From: Baaleninema simplex PCC 7105
Lineage (GTDB): Bacteria > Cyanobacteriota > Cyanobacteriia > Cyanobacteriales > Geitlerinemataceae
Assembly (NCBI RefSeq): GCF_000332355.1
Contig: NZ_KB235962.1
Location: forward strand, 301,700 to 338,546
Length of the DNA: 36,847 nt
Direction of reading: 5' to 3'
The translations under genes were made by a program, and so were the position numbers. This document shows, one piece after another, positions 16,976 to 24,941 of this stretch; within the stretch, counting starts at the first letter, position 1, and each line of letters opens with the position of its first letter. The notes under the pieces are model-generated. The model was given only the letters and a program-made list of their open reading frames with translations. It had not been told where the DNA came from and searched no databases.

Positions 16976-18103
16976 TTAACGGAGGACGACGGAGTTGGCG
17001 GTACGACGTTGCCAAAATGGAGCGTCGAGCCAACGCCGTTCGAGATCGTAATGGAGATGTCGCAGCTTCAAATACGTTTCAAAATGACGCTCGAGTCCGT
17101 TCTGATACTGGTCGAGTAAGGCTCTGTCGTGACGAGTCAGATATTCGTTGAGAGCGACAGCCGCGTGACTTCCCGAGGTCATCGCGTATCCGATTCCCAT
17201 CGACGAGAGCGGATCGAAGGCAGTTGCCGCATCCCCGACGGCCATCCAATTGTCGCCGACGGCGCGATCGAGAATGTGAGAGTGTGCGGGTTTGACTGCT
17301 AGGAGGCCGATCCGCGTTCCTCCTCGAGTTCGCTGGTAAGTTTGGTTTGTTTTAGAGAGCAGGCGACTCCACGACGAGGCTTTGTGGAGTTGCTGCTGCC
17401 GCATAATATCGATATCTGTCATGAAGGCGACGCTTAAGGTTCCATCGGGTAAATATGCTGAATACCACCATCCTTCAGGAACGGATTCGACTAAAATTTC
17501 TTCGGGTTGAGGGCGATAGGTGGCGTCAAAGGACAGAAACGCGGTAATGCCGACGAGAGAGTCGCAGACGATGGATTTAGCCCCCAAACGCTTGGCTGCT
17601 CTCGATTGTCTTCCCGTGGCATCGACGAGATAGTGCGAGTCTAACGAAAACGGTTCGCCAGAAGCATGGCTTAGAAAAAGTCGCCACCCTCCGCCTTCTA
17701 GAAGTTCGCCTTCTTGACATTTAGTTTGTAAGAAAAGTATCCCTCCTCGATGGGAGACACCTTCGGCTAACATCCGATCGAATTGTCGGCGATCGAGTAG
17801 ATAACCTTCGCCAAATTGACTGAACAGGGACGGTCGAGAGTTGAGGAAGGCATTTCCCCACAGGGCCGAACTGTTGTAAACCGGTTTGTGACCGTCGGCT
17901 AGAAACGATTCTTTAACTTGTAAGTAATCGAGTAAAGGTAGCAAACTGGCTGAAACGTTTTCTCCGACCCGAGCTGTTTCGTACTTCGTTTTTTCGATAA
18001 CTGCTACTGTTAAGTTGGAATAGAGGCAGAGCGTCAACGCTAAACTCGTTCCAGCCGGACCGCCACCTAAAATCGCAACGTCAACTTCTTGGACTCGTTT
18101 CAT
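16976..18103 (-). CDS. LodB-like FAD-dependent maturase
   Basis: A 375-residue flavoprotein of the tryptophan-halogenase-like monooxygenase superfamily. In lodAB-type operons this partner is required to form the protein-derived cysteine tryptophylquinone cofactor of the oxidase. Visible: the FAD-binding GGGPAGTSLALTL near 12-24, GENVSASLLPLLDYL, LLDRRQFDRMLAEG, the DATGRQS motif, and the second FAD motif GDAATAFDPLSSMGIGYAM. The halogenase WxWxIP motif is replaced by GWWYSAYLP, arguing against a halogenase. The start at 18103 gives MKRVQEVDVAILGGGPAG. The longer frame runs into the repeat-like element at 18147-18253. It lies about 210 bp downstream of the LodA-like gene on the same strand, the canonical lodA-lodB order. 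Confidence 0.85.
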   Translation of the reverse strand: MKRVQEVDVAILGGGPAGTSLALTLCLYSNLTVAVIEKTKYETARVGENVSASLLPLLDYLQVKESFLADGHKPVYNSSALWGNAFLNSRPSLFSQFGEGYLLDRRQFDRMLAEGVSHRGGILFLQTKCQEGELLEGGGWRLFLSHASGEPFSLDSHYLVDATGRQSRAAKRLGAKSIVCDSLVGITAFLSFDATYRPQPEEILVESVPEGWWYSAYLPDGTLSVAFMTDIDIMRQQQLHKASSWSRLLSKTNQTYQRTRGGTRIGLLAVKPAHSHILDRAVGDNWMAVGDAATAFDPLSSMGIGYAMTSGSHAAVALNEYLTRHDRALLDQYQNGLERHFETYLKLRHLHYDLERRWLDAPFWQRRTANSVVLR

Positions 18104-18146
18104 TTCAAATTTTAGTTGAATCCAATCGACAGCAAATGAAAGTCGA

Positions 18147-18253
18147 GGGCATCTCAAATCTGGAAATTCATCGATCGAGGAGGTGTTGGATTTTGCTGTC
18201 GTTGTCCTTCAGCTATCCAACACTCGGGTTTTGACGATCGTTGAGATGCACCC
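18147..18253. mobile_element. Degenerate MITE family 2 element, copy C
   Basis: A 107-bp segment between the LodA- and LodB-like genes. It begins GGGCATCTCAAA and ends TTGAGATGCACCC, which matches the terminal repeats of the elements at 22797-22948 and 25547-25700 apart from one missing base. Inside is a perfect inverted repeat, GTGTTGGAT (18183-18191) and ATCCAACAC (18215-18223). The interior does not visibly match the other copies, so it is either a divergent or a different element with the same ends. Confidence 0.5.
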
Positions 18254-18315
18254 GATGCCCCCACTCGAGTCTCCCATCCTCGGGTTTGAAGAGGTGAGGA
18301 AACTCTAAGGCTCAG

Positions 18316-20391
18316 TTAGAAGCGAATTCGCGTTCCCGAACGAGGTATCCGTTGCCGCTCGTCTTCTACGACCTCAATTTCCTTAAACATATCCAGTTCG
18401 GCTGCGAGACCGAGCGATCGCAGTTGAGAACGGCGCACTTCTTTTTGTTGTTCGAGTGTCTTTAGATAAAAGACGAGAACATCTGTACCGTCATCGTCAG
18501 GACGATTGGTAATGTCACTAATCGGCACAGACTCGTAAGCAAACATTGTGTTGTTTCGCTCGGTTTCTACGATATAGGGAAACAGTTGTGCGCTCGATCC
18601 TGTATTTTGATTGCGAATAAACGCTAAATACGACCAGCCATTGTTGACCATTTGTTTGTAACTGTTCACGCCTCGAATGAAGTTCACTTGTAATCCAGCG
18701 GGAACGCCCGATATATCTTGTTCTGAGGCAGTGCGATCGTTACTCAAAACGTTCCAAGGTGCTTGCGGCGGCCACCAGTAAGAGTAATAGGTTGGTGGCT
18801 TGGGAACCATCTGTCCTTCTGCGTTTTCTTCTTTATTGACGTTCGGATCTGTGAAGTTAACGAACTGTATCGAGCAGTTGAAGAAATCTGCTTGCCAGGG
18901 AATCGCCATACGCTTGGTTAAATCGCCGGGTTCGCATCCTCCTCCGTTACATTCGTCTCGACTCGGAGACAAACCGGTATCCGTGTAATCGTCTTGATGC
19001 CATGCGATGTGATAGGGAGATTCGTAGACGATCGGATTTTGGGTCGTCCAAGTGACTTCGATTCCAGGGCATTGAGGTAAGCCGACGACGTTTCCGACAC
19101 TGGCGCGATCGCGATCGTCTACACCGGCGTAAGACTCGTATGTTGGGGTGTTTTCAAATTTACCGTCAGCCCATTGTTTGAGTAAAAAATATTGTGTTTG
19201 AGTCAGTGAAAGAAATTTTTCAATGTTATCGTTACTGACAGAGTTGCTACCAGAGTTGAGCGGCATCAACGGCAGCCCATCATCGCTAAATAGGGTAATT
19301 TGACGGCTTTCTGGAAAAGTTGCAGGATCGGGAGGTTCGGGGACTCGAAAATAGGCAAAATACTGTTGCCGATGTGCTTCGTTATCTGGAGACGGATCGC
19401 CAAAGTCAAAGATATTAGATGAAAAGGCGAGCATCGATTGAACGTTCGCGACCCAATGATATCCTGCAATTCGTAGGATTATGGGTAAAATGTCCCGTTG
19501 GTAGTTTGCCTGAAAGTTATCGTTCCAAGTTCCACCTTGATACATCTCGGGAACTAGATTAAAGTGGCGCACGCTCAAATCAAAAATTGTATCGTCCCAT
19601 GAAGAGATATTTGTGATTTGCGGTGCAAAATCTGGCGGGCCGACGATCGCCCACGCTTTGAGAACTTGTGGAGGCTCGCCATTGCTAAATGTGATAGTAC
19701 AAGTCACCGATCCGTCTGAAATGTCGTCGTACCAAGTGTCAGCACCTCCATAGCTAGATAGGGGAAGATCTCCGCCAGATTTACCAAACCCACCCAAGAC
19801 CAGTAAGCGTCCGGAGCTGTCGGTTTTCAGAGTGCCAAGGGTGTCGATCGGGTAGCCATAGGTGACAGATTCAGGTGGAAAATTTCCGTGTGGGTAAGTA
19901 CTCGGAATACTGCTGCGATCGATGTCTTCGCTCTCGTTCGTTCCGGCGATCGTTCGCGGTCCGGGATCGATAATTAGGGTTTGACGGTTAGCGGCATCCT
20001 TATTCCTTAATTCGACATTCTGATTGGTATAGCTATTGGCATCTCCAAACAAGAGATTTCCTTTGTATTCTGAAAATTGATACCACGCTGCTTTTTTATT
20101 TGCCAGGTGTACTGTCCATTCGATCGATGCTACATCAGCATGAGTTACGGTCAGTTCTTCTTCAGTGCCGGTCGTGGAGTTTTTTCGATAAACCCGAAAC
20201 TTTTGCGCCTGCCGTTTTATCTTTCCACTCGCATCTTTAAAGCTATTAAAAGGGGCTGACTGCTCGTTTCCATATTCATCGCACTCGATCGGCAATGCTC
20301 CGATTTGGTTGGGTGCGAGAAAAAACTCGGTTTCGCTATTGCCCACTCGGGCAACTCCGATCGATGGATGAATTGAATAGGTATAACTCAT
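18316..20391 (-). CDS. LodA-like CTQ quinoprotein amino-acid oxidase
   Basis: A 691-residue protein of the LodA/GoxA family: oxidases (L-lysine 6-oxidase, glycine oxidase) that use a cysteine tryptophylquinone and release ammonia and H2O2. LodA itself is antibacterial through H2O2. Diagnostic stretches: the N-terminal YSIHPSIGVARVGNS, then GDLTKRMAIPWQADFFNC holding the probable cofactor Cys506, and YYSYWWPPQAPWNV holding the probable cofactor Trp (W539 or W540). The Cys-Trp spacing is about 33 residues, shorter than the 65 (C516-W581) I recall for LodA. There is no signal peptide. The ATG at 20391 is used; a TTG two codons earlier is possible. The substrate cannot be told. The LodB-like gene follows. 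Confidence 0.88.
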   Translation of the reverse strand: MSYTYSIHPSIGVARVGNSETEFFLAPNQIGALPIECDEYGNEQSAPFNSFKDASGKIKRQAQKFRVYRKNSTTGTEEELTVTHADVASIEWTVHLANKKAAWYQFSEYKGNLLFGDANSYTNQNVELRNKDAANRQTLIIDPGPRTIAGTNESEDIDRSSIPSTYPHGNFPPESVTYGYPIDTLGTLKTDSSGRLLVLGGFGKSGGDLPLSSYGGADTWYDDISDGSVTCTITFSNGEPPQVLKAWAIVGPPDFAPQITNISSWDDTIFDLSVRHFNLVPEMYQGGTWNDNFQANYQRDILPIILRIAGYHWVANVQSMLAFSSNIFDFGDPSPDNEAHRQQYFAYFRVPEPPDPATFPESRQITLFSDDGLPLMPLNSGSNSVSNDNIEKFLSLTQTQYFLLKQWADGKFENTPTYESYAGVDDRDRASVGNVVGLPQCPGIEVTWTTQNPIVYESPYHIAWHQDDYTDTGLSPSRDECNGGGCEPGDLTKRMAIPWQADFFNCSIQFVNFTDPNVNKEENAEGQMVPKPPTYYSYWWPPQAPWNVLSNDRTASEQDISGVPAGLQVNFIRGVNSYKQMVNNGWSYLAFIRNQNTGSSAQLFPYIVETERNNTMFAYESVPISDITNRPDDDGTDVLVFYLKTLEQQKEVRRSQLRSLGLAAELDMFKEIEVVEDERQRIPRSGTRIRF

Positions 20392-20419
20392 TTCCAATTT
20401 GAGTGAGGTACATTAATAA

Positions 20420-20450
20420 GACGATTTTCAGAGAGCATTTCTGAATTTTT
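20420..20450 (-). promoter_or_regulatory. Conserved 5' block upstream of lodA-like gene
   Basis: A 31-bp block that recurs at 22272-22302 upstream of the pore-former gene. On the minus strand both contain AAATTCAGAAAT, then a variable stretch, then AATCGTC, with identical spacing (14 bases between CAGAAA and CGTC). The block is 29 bp from the ATG here. A GAAA-like element about 16 bp from CGTC is reminiscent of ECF-type promoters, so recognition by the nearby sigma factor is a testable inference. Confidence 0.5.
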
Positions 20451-20458
20451 GCAAAAAA

Positions 20459-20569
20459 TATAGCAATTCCACTTGATTTGCGGAAAGAATCACTGATGGA
20501 CAGGCTAGAAGCGCTGACTATGCGAGGTTTTTCAAATCTGTATTTTACAAATGATTTAGAATTGCTATA
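20459..20569 (+). mobile_element. MITE-like element abutting MITE family 1 copy 2
   Basis: A 111-bp segment bounded by perfect 11-bp inverted repeats TATAGCAATTC and GAATTGCTATA. Its right end (GATTTAGAATTGCTATA) is nearly the same as the right end of family 1 (GATTTAGGATTGCTATA). Its terminal TATA overlaps the first bases of the family 1 copy at 20568. The interior does not match family 1. Confidence 0.6.
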
Positions 20570-20693
20570 TAGCAGTCCCAAATGAGTCGTCAAAAATCAA
20601 AACACCAGAAAAAATCTGATTCCCCGTTCCCTGTTTCCCGTTCCCTATTCCCTGCTCCCGACTTTGTTACACAACTGATTTAGGATTGCTATA
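20568..20693 (+). mobile_element. MITE family 1, copy 2
   Basis: A 126-bp copy of the element described at 5461-5596, with the same ends and a CCCGTTCC-type variable centre. It lies about 180 bp upstream of the LodA-like start and in the same orientation as the copy upstream of the pore-former gene. Confidence 0.85.
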
Positions 20694-20746
20694 TATGAAT
20701 TTGTGTTTTCGTTCGCTAAATTTCCGAATTGGAGACTTTGCGAATT

Positions 20747-20794
20747 GAAAAGCGCTCTCTCCAAAATTGATACACTAAGCTAAGGAGAGAGTGC
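20747..20794 (-). terminator. Intrinsic terminator of the pore-former gene
   Basis: On the minus strand an 11-bp stem, GCACTCTCTCC with GGAGAGAGCGC (one G-U pair), is followed at once by TTTTC, 20 bp past the stop at 20814. It implies that the pore-former transcript ends before the LodA-like gene, which therefore needs its own promoter. Confidence 0.7.
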
Positions 20795-20813
20795 GATCGG
20801 TGGGACTTATCGA

Positions 20814-22220
20814 TTACGAGCTAGCTTCCTCGATGGGAGTTCTAGTCGTCGTCACAATATTCGTCTTCAGTTTGCCGTACTCTACGTACTTGTAGGTCTG
20901 GTCAGATGGGTTATATCGCAAAATCGCGGATAGTAAATACCCTTGATACGTAAAGGCTTTGGTTCCAGCTGGGGCAGAAAACTGTATGGTTTCAGTCGTC
21001 GTGGTACTCCATTGTTCGGTGAAGGTCAAGTTAAACCCAATCTTGAAACCTGCTTTAACAATTTCAGCACTCGCTTCATAGGAAAACTCAAGGCTGAAGG
21101 ATTGAGACGTCGTGAAAGTAAATCCTTGAGCTACGCTAACGCTGTAACTCGAACTCGCATCAGAGTTGGTATTGTCCAAACAGCCGATATTATCTAAATC
21201 GGGTGAGTAGAGAACGATGACCTCAACAAAGTTTTCTTTGGCGATTTTAGGTAAACTTTTGTCAAAAGTCTCTTTGTTGGCTGGTGGTAAATTTGTAAAA
21301 ATTTCAACTTTGCTCGGTTTAATGGGTATGCCACGCACGAGCCAGTTAGAAACTCGAAACAATTTATCTTTAAAGTGAGACTCAACAAAAGCTTTATCTG
21401 AATACAAGGAATCTAAATCAGAGTACAACACTGCTCGAGCTGTAATAGTCAAGGTTGTATCGTGCTTGAGCGCTTCTTTTTTCTTTTTGTAATCTTTTAT
21501 TACAAGCCGCCAGTTAATTGTTAAAACACCAATTCCATCACACTCTTCTTTGCCGGGATTGTAATTATCGACTAAAAAAATTACGCGATTGTCGGATTTG
21601 TCGTAATCGCGAACTTGAGTATCGTCTAATGGAGCAATGGCGTTACTGAGAACAGATTCGATGGAATCTTTGTCTAAGCCTTTAACGAGAACTGAAGATG
21701 CATTCGTTCCAACTTGAACGAACAACTGCTTAATTGCATCAACAGTTGAATATCTTCCCGTATAAGGGGGTTGCACGTCTTTGACACCTGTAAATCCAGG
21801 TTTATTGTTGTAAAGATAATCGAAGTGTTCGGGATATTGAATATACGACAGTTCGGTACTGTATCCGGCTCCTGTATTGCTGGGTTCCCAGTTTCCTTCT
21901 GATGATTTTGCTAAGCCAGCATAAACAACTTCTGCAGAATAGCCACTTTCTGCGAGTTGTTCGAGCTGAAATTCACTCCGGTAATAGACGCGGTTACTTT
22001 TCTGCTCGCCTTGTTGTGGTGCATAAATTCCATAGGTTTGTACGGCTCCAACAGGAAGTTGACCCTTGACTTCGTTAATATACTCTTTGAGCTTCTTAGG
22101 ATCGGTATCCGAACAGGTTAAGCCAACATTATTGAGTTGCTTTTGCAATTCTTCTGATGTTAAAGGAGTTGGCGTGTTGGAGTTGAGTTGAACGGGAACT
22201 TTTTTGACGGGTATAGGCAT
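20814..22220 (-). CDS. Aerolysin/ETX-MTX2-like beta-pore-forming protein (putative)
   Basis: A 468-residue protein without a signal peptide or hydrophobic helix. The C-terminal third, about 355-430, is a long run of alternating polar and aromatic/aliphatic residues rich in Ser and Thr: SSSYSVSVAQGFTFTTSQSF, SLEFSYEASAEIVKAGFKIG, FNLTFTEQWSTTTTETIQFS. It ends APAGTKAFTYQGYLLSAILRY. This is the pattern of the amphipathic pore-forming hairpin and sandwich domain of aerolysin and epsilon-toxin/MTX2 proteins. The N-terminal ~340 residues are a mixed alpha/beta region I cannot assign; it could be a binding or inhibitory part. It has its own upstream block and a downstream terminator. Function as a toxin is inferred from the sequence pattern alone. 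Confidence 0.6.
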   Translation of the reverse strand: MPIPVKKVPVQLNSNTPTPLTSEELQKQLNNVGLTCSDTDPKKLKEYINEVKGQLPVGAVQTYGIYAPQQGEQKSNRVYYRSEFQLEQLAESGYSAEVVYAGLAKSSEGNWEPSNTGAGYSTELSYIQYPEHFDYLYNNKPGFTGVKDVQPPYTGRYSTVDAIKQLFVQVGTNASSVLVKGLDKDSIESVLSNAIAPLDDTQVRDYDKSDNRVIFLVDNYNPGKEECDGIGVLTINWRLVIKDYKKKKEALKHDTTLTITARAVLYSDLDSLYSDKAFVESHFKDKLFRVSNWLVRGIPIKPSKVEIFTNLPPANKETFDKSLPKIAKENFVEVIVLYSPDLDNIGCLDNTNSDASSSYSVSVAQGFTFTTSQSFSLEFSYEASAEIVKAGFKIGFNLTFTEQWSTTTTETIQFSAPAGTKAFTYQGYLLSAILRYNPSDQTYKYVEYGKLKTNIVTTTRTPIEEASS

Positions 22221-22271
22221 AAGATGTTTACTCGTGTAAATGCAGTATGGGTTTTAAGGTTCTATGAGTAT

Positions 22272-22302
22272 GACGATTCTCGAGAACAATTTCTGAATTT
22301 TT
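22272..22302 (-). promoter_or_regulatory. Conserved 5' block upstream of pore-former gene
   Basis: Partner of the block at 20420-20450: on the minus strand AAATTCAGAAAT and AATCGTC at the same spacing, 52 bp upstream of the ATG at 22220. In-between bases differ (TTGTTCTCGAG against TGCTCTCTGAA), which suggests that the two ends are the constrained parts. Confidence 0.5.
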
Positions 22303-22383
22303 TTCAAAATTTTAGCAAAAGAGCGATCGTGATTTTAAAATCGATATATAGTAATTAAATTAATTAATTTCAAAAATTAGATA

Positions 22384-22505
22384 TATAGCAGTCCCAAATG
22401 AGTCGTCAAAAATCAAAACACCAGAAAAAATCTGATTCCCCGTTCGCCGTTCCCGATTCTCTTGTTGTCTCAATTTTGTTACACAACTGATTTAGGGCTG
22501 CTATA
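22384..22505 (+). mobile_element. MITE family 1, copy 3
   Basis: A 122-bp copy of the element at 5461-5596, the shortest of the three because the TTCCCG-type centre has fewer units. The ends are TATAGCAGTCCCAAAT and ATTTAGGGCTGCTATA. It lies about 165 bp upstream of the pore-former gene. Confidence 0.85.
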
Positions 22506-22796
22506 TGTACAAAACTATATGCACGAAGCTGACGCATTTAGCCTATTTGTAGTGGGAAACGCTCATCCAATAACCTGGGTTTCAAGAAGTCCTCGCCATA
22601 TTCCCCCTTAGCTCCCCTCTCCTTTGGGGGGATGGAGGGGCTTATCCGATTGGATAAAACCAGTCTTTGAGTTGGATTCCGTATCAGACGTTCGGATAGC
22701 TCAGTCGAGCTGTTGAGTCGCCGAGCGTTTACCGTTGAAGCTTCAGTCGAGATGTGGATAGATCGTTCTACGAAAGTGAAATGCAGCCCATTGACG

Positions 22797-22948
22797 GGTG
22801 CATCTCGATGAATGTAAAAACACGAAGCTCTGGGTAGGTTAGACTTCGGCAACGCTGCCGTCCACGGGTGGAACGGAGTGGAACCCAACAGCCGCTCGAT
22901 CGAGTAGGTCAGCTTGCATCCGATGAATTTACATTTTTGAGATGCACC
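22797..22948 (+). mobile_element. MITE family 2, copy A
   Basis: A 152-bp element with terminal inverted repeats GGTGCATCTC and GAGATGCACC; similarity continues inward (ATGTAAA/TTTACAT). The interior (TTCGGCAACGCTGCCGTCCA) matches the complement of copy B at 25547-25700, so the two copies face opposite ways. Confidence 0.8.
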
Positions 22949-23002
22949 TGCGATCGCACGTCCTGAAAACTTCGATTTATGGTTACGATCTGATCTCAAC
23001 TC

Positions 23003-24919
23003 TCAAACTCGCTTAAACAAAGCTTTCGTTCGGGTTTGCCGCAATGCAAGCCGTAGCAGAAATCGAACGGCTTTGTCTAATCCACCTCCTAACGGTCCGT
23101 AAGTAATTGTAGTTCCAGATAGAGAGGCTTTCGCTCTTAATCCATCAATATAAATCCACTCCATAACTGTTGCAGGAGAGAGAAGTTGGCAATAATGAAA
23201 TCCTCTGGCTGAGGGAATAAAGTAATTAATGGGAGTTTTCATCACCCTCGCTTTGACTTGACAAAATTGTTCGCTGTTTATCGTGACGTAGTTGTACTTG
23301 GGATACACCCATATCCATAGCGGACCCGCTGCGATAAACGGAACGCTATCTTCGCCCATTGCCATTTGTATGCCAAATTTATCGAAGTATTGGCGCGCCT
23401 TGTCTCCAGCGTGTTCTAACGCCCATTGATAGACGTTTTGATTAATTTCGTTTCCTCTCGAAGATCCGTCTGTTTCTTCAAAGTTAGGATTGCTGACCCC
23501 TGCATATTGCCAAATTTTTTGGCGAGAATTCAGTTTTGATCGCAAGGAAAATGCTGCGATGGGAAAAAAGCCCGTGTCGAAATTGTCTAAAAAGTTATAC
23601 AAGGCTTGGGTTACGCTAGAGACAGTCAGCGTGCATTCTGTAGCGGTTTGCTGGTTTCCATCGCAGGGAGGTTTTCCATTGTTTAAAGGAGGCTCGATCC
23701 TGGGAATGTGAACGCTAGGATTTGCAAAAGGATTATAAGTATAAGAACGGTGAAAACTATCGATGGCAGTGATATCAAACGGAACGGGCGAGCGATCGCG
23801 ACCTGCCATGATTGGATTAGCTCGTTCTTGAATCCAGGGAGAATATGCCGTACATTTGGGATCGTTACGGGGTTGGTTATCGATTTCGACACGATAGCAG
23901 GCAGGTTTAAAACCGTTATATCCCTCCATCAAAAAAGCATCGAGAATAGGTTGAAGGGTTTGTTGGGTCTCGAAACATTTTTCTTTCAGAAAAACACGAC
24001 TGTCTTTCGTATCGGTATCGGGTAGCTGCGTGTTGAGAAAGTGATAAGCTAACTGACCAATTTGCTGACGAACTTCTTCATCTGAGATTTGGGGTTTGAG
24101 ATCGAAGTCAGCGACATAGGAGACGGGTTCGCCTGAAGCGAATTGCATATGAGTGGCTCCCTCGATCGCCACGACGGGAAAGTTATCTAGATCGGTTTCT
24201 GTTTCTGGATTAATCTGTTGATACCAAAATGCCGTCGCAATTCGTGTAATGCGAGCCAGTCCATCTAACGTGCCGCCGATGGTTAAGGTTGGAACGCTGT
24301 ATTGAATCTCTGTTTTTCCAGCGTCACTCAATTTGGAAACATAGGTCTTATTTAAAAAAGATCCCATTAGAATCTGACCTTTTGCTCGCTCGGGAAAGCT
24401 TTTAAGATATTTTTGAATGGCGATTCCGCCGACAGAATGGGCGATAAAAAAAATATTGTCTGTATCGGGCATTCCCTCTTGTTTCATTTGACTGAGAACT
24501 TTATCGATCGCCAATCCAGTTTCGCGGGGAATGGGAGAGTCACCAATAAACTGAGGAATGCCAACCCAAATCTTTAAATTGGGGGCGGCATTTTGAATAG
24601 ATTTAGCAATCGGACAATATCGATCGATGGGAATTCCTTCTCCTTGAATAAAAACGATCGCAACTTCAATTCCTTCCGGTTGGCTGGGTTGGATAACGAT
24701 CGGCGATCCCGCCCAATTATTGGCATAGCTGAGTTGAATTAAAACGACAAACAGTAATAAAAATCCAATTAGGCCGACTCCAAACCAAAGTAGGTGAGTA
24801 ATCGTGGTATCTCCAATCTGTTGGTTCGCGATCGCCGCTGCTACGAGTAAAATTGCGAAAACGAACGATATCAGCAAAGTCAAACTGTTGCCGAGCCAGA
24901 AGAATTTTTTGCAAGACAT
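23003..24919 (-). CDS. Membrane-anchored alpha/beta hydrolase
   Basis: A 638-residue protein with two N-terminal membrane segments (about 10-32 and 42-64) followed by an alpha/beta-hydrolase domain at about 85-300. The nucleophile elbow is AHSVGG with Ser162, and a probable acid and base are D219 (GGTLDG) and H257 (EGATHMQF), so a lipase or esterase activity is likely. The C-terminal ~330 residues (aromatic, Cys-containing, with AMGEDSVPFIAAGPLWIWVY) match nothing I recognise and may be a second domain. The stop-to-start gap from the upstream HXXEE gene is 22 bp, so the two are probably co-transcribed. The local composition is A+T-rich with few HIP1 sites, unlike the window's flanks. Confidence 0.7.
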   Translation of the reverse strand: MSCKKFFWLGNSLTLLISFVFAILLVAAAIANQQIGDTTITHLLWFGVGLIGFLLLFVVLIQLSYANNWAGSPIVIQPSQPEGIEVAIVFIQGEGIPIDRYCPIAKSIQNAAPNLKIWVGIPQFIGDSPIPRETGLAIDKVLSQMKQEGMPDTDNIFFIAHSVGGIAIQKYLKSFPERAKGQILMGSFLNKTYVSKLSDAGKTEIQYSVPTLTIGGTLDGLARITRIATAFWYQQINPETETDLDNFPVVAIEGATHMQFASGEPVSYVADFDLKPQISDEEVRQQIGQLAYHFLNTQLPDTDTKDSRVFLKEKCFETQQTLQPILDAFLMEGYNGFKPACYRVEIDNQPRNDPKCTAYSPWIQERANPIMAGRDRSPVPFDITAIDSFHRSYTYNPFANPSVHIPRIEPPLNNGKPPCDGNQQTATECTLTVSSVTQALYNFLDNFDTGFFPIAAFSLRSKLNSRQKIWQYAGVSNPNFEETDGSSRGNEINQNVYQWALEHAGDKARQYFDKFGIQMAMGEDSVPFIAAGPLWIWVYPKYNYVTINSEQFCQVKARVMKTPINYFIPSARGFHYCQLLSPATVMEWIYIDGLRAKASLSGTTITYGPLGGGLDKAVRFLLRLALRQTRTKALFKRV

Positions 24920-24941
24920 TGTTTTTATCTGTATTCGTAGT

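Larger units (their letters stand above)
22221..23002. other. Repeat-rich intergenic region, pore-former/hydrolase
   Basis: 782 bp holding the pore-former 5' block (22272-22302), MITE family 1 copy 3 and MITE family 2 copy A. Between the MITEs, 22572-22600 (CTGGGTTTCAAGAAGTCCTC core) recurs imperfectly at 28226-28252, and a CCCCTCTCCTTTGGGGGGAT-type stretch near 22613 resembles an interspersed repeat. The open frames that cross this region are built from repeat sequence, not genes. Confidence 0.6.

Noticed and set aside
16976-18103. Tryptophan halogenase
   Set aside because: It lacks the WxWxIP motif and lies directly after a LodA-like gene, fitting LodB better.
22538-22999. 153-codon minus-strand frame containing FHPWTAALPKSNLP
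   Set aside because: Built from MITE family 2 sequence. The same phrase appears in a + strand frame at 25549-25995 because the other MITE copy is inverted.
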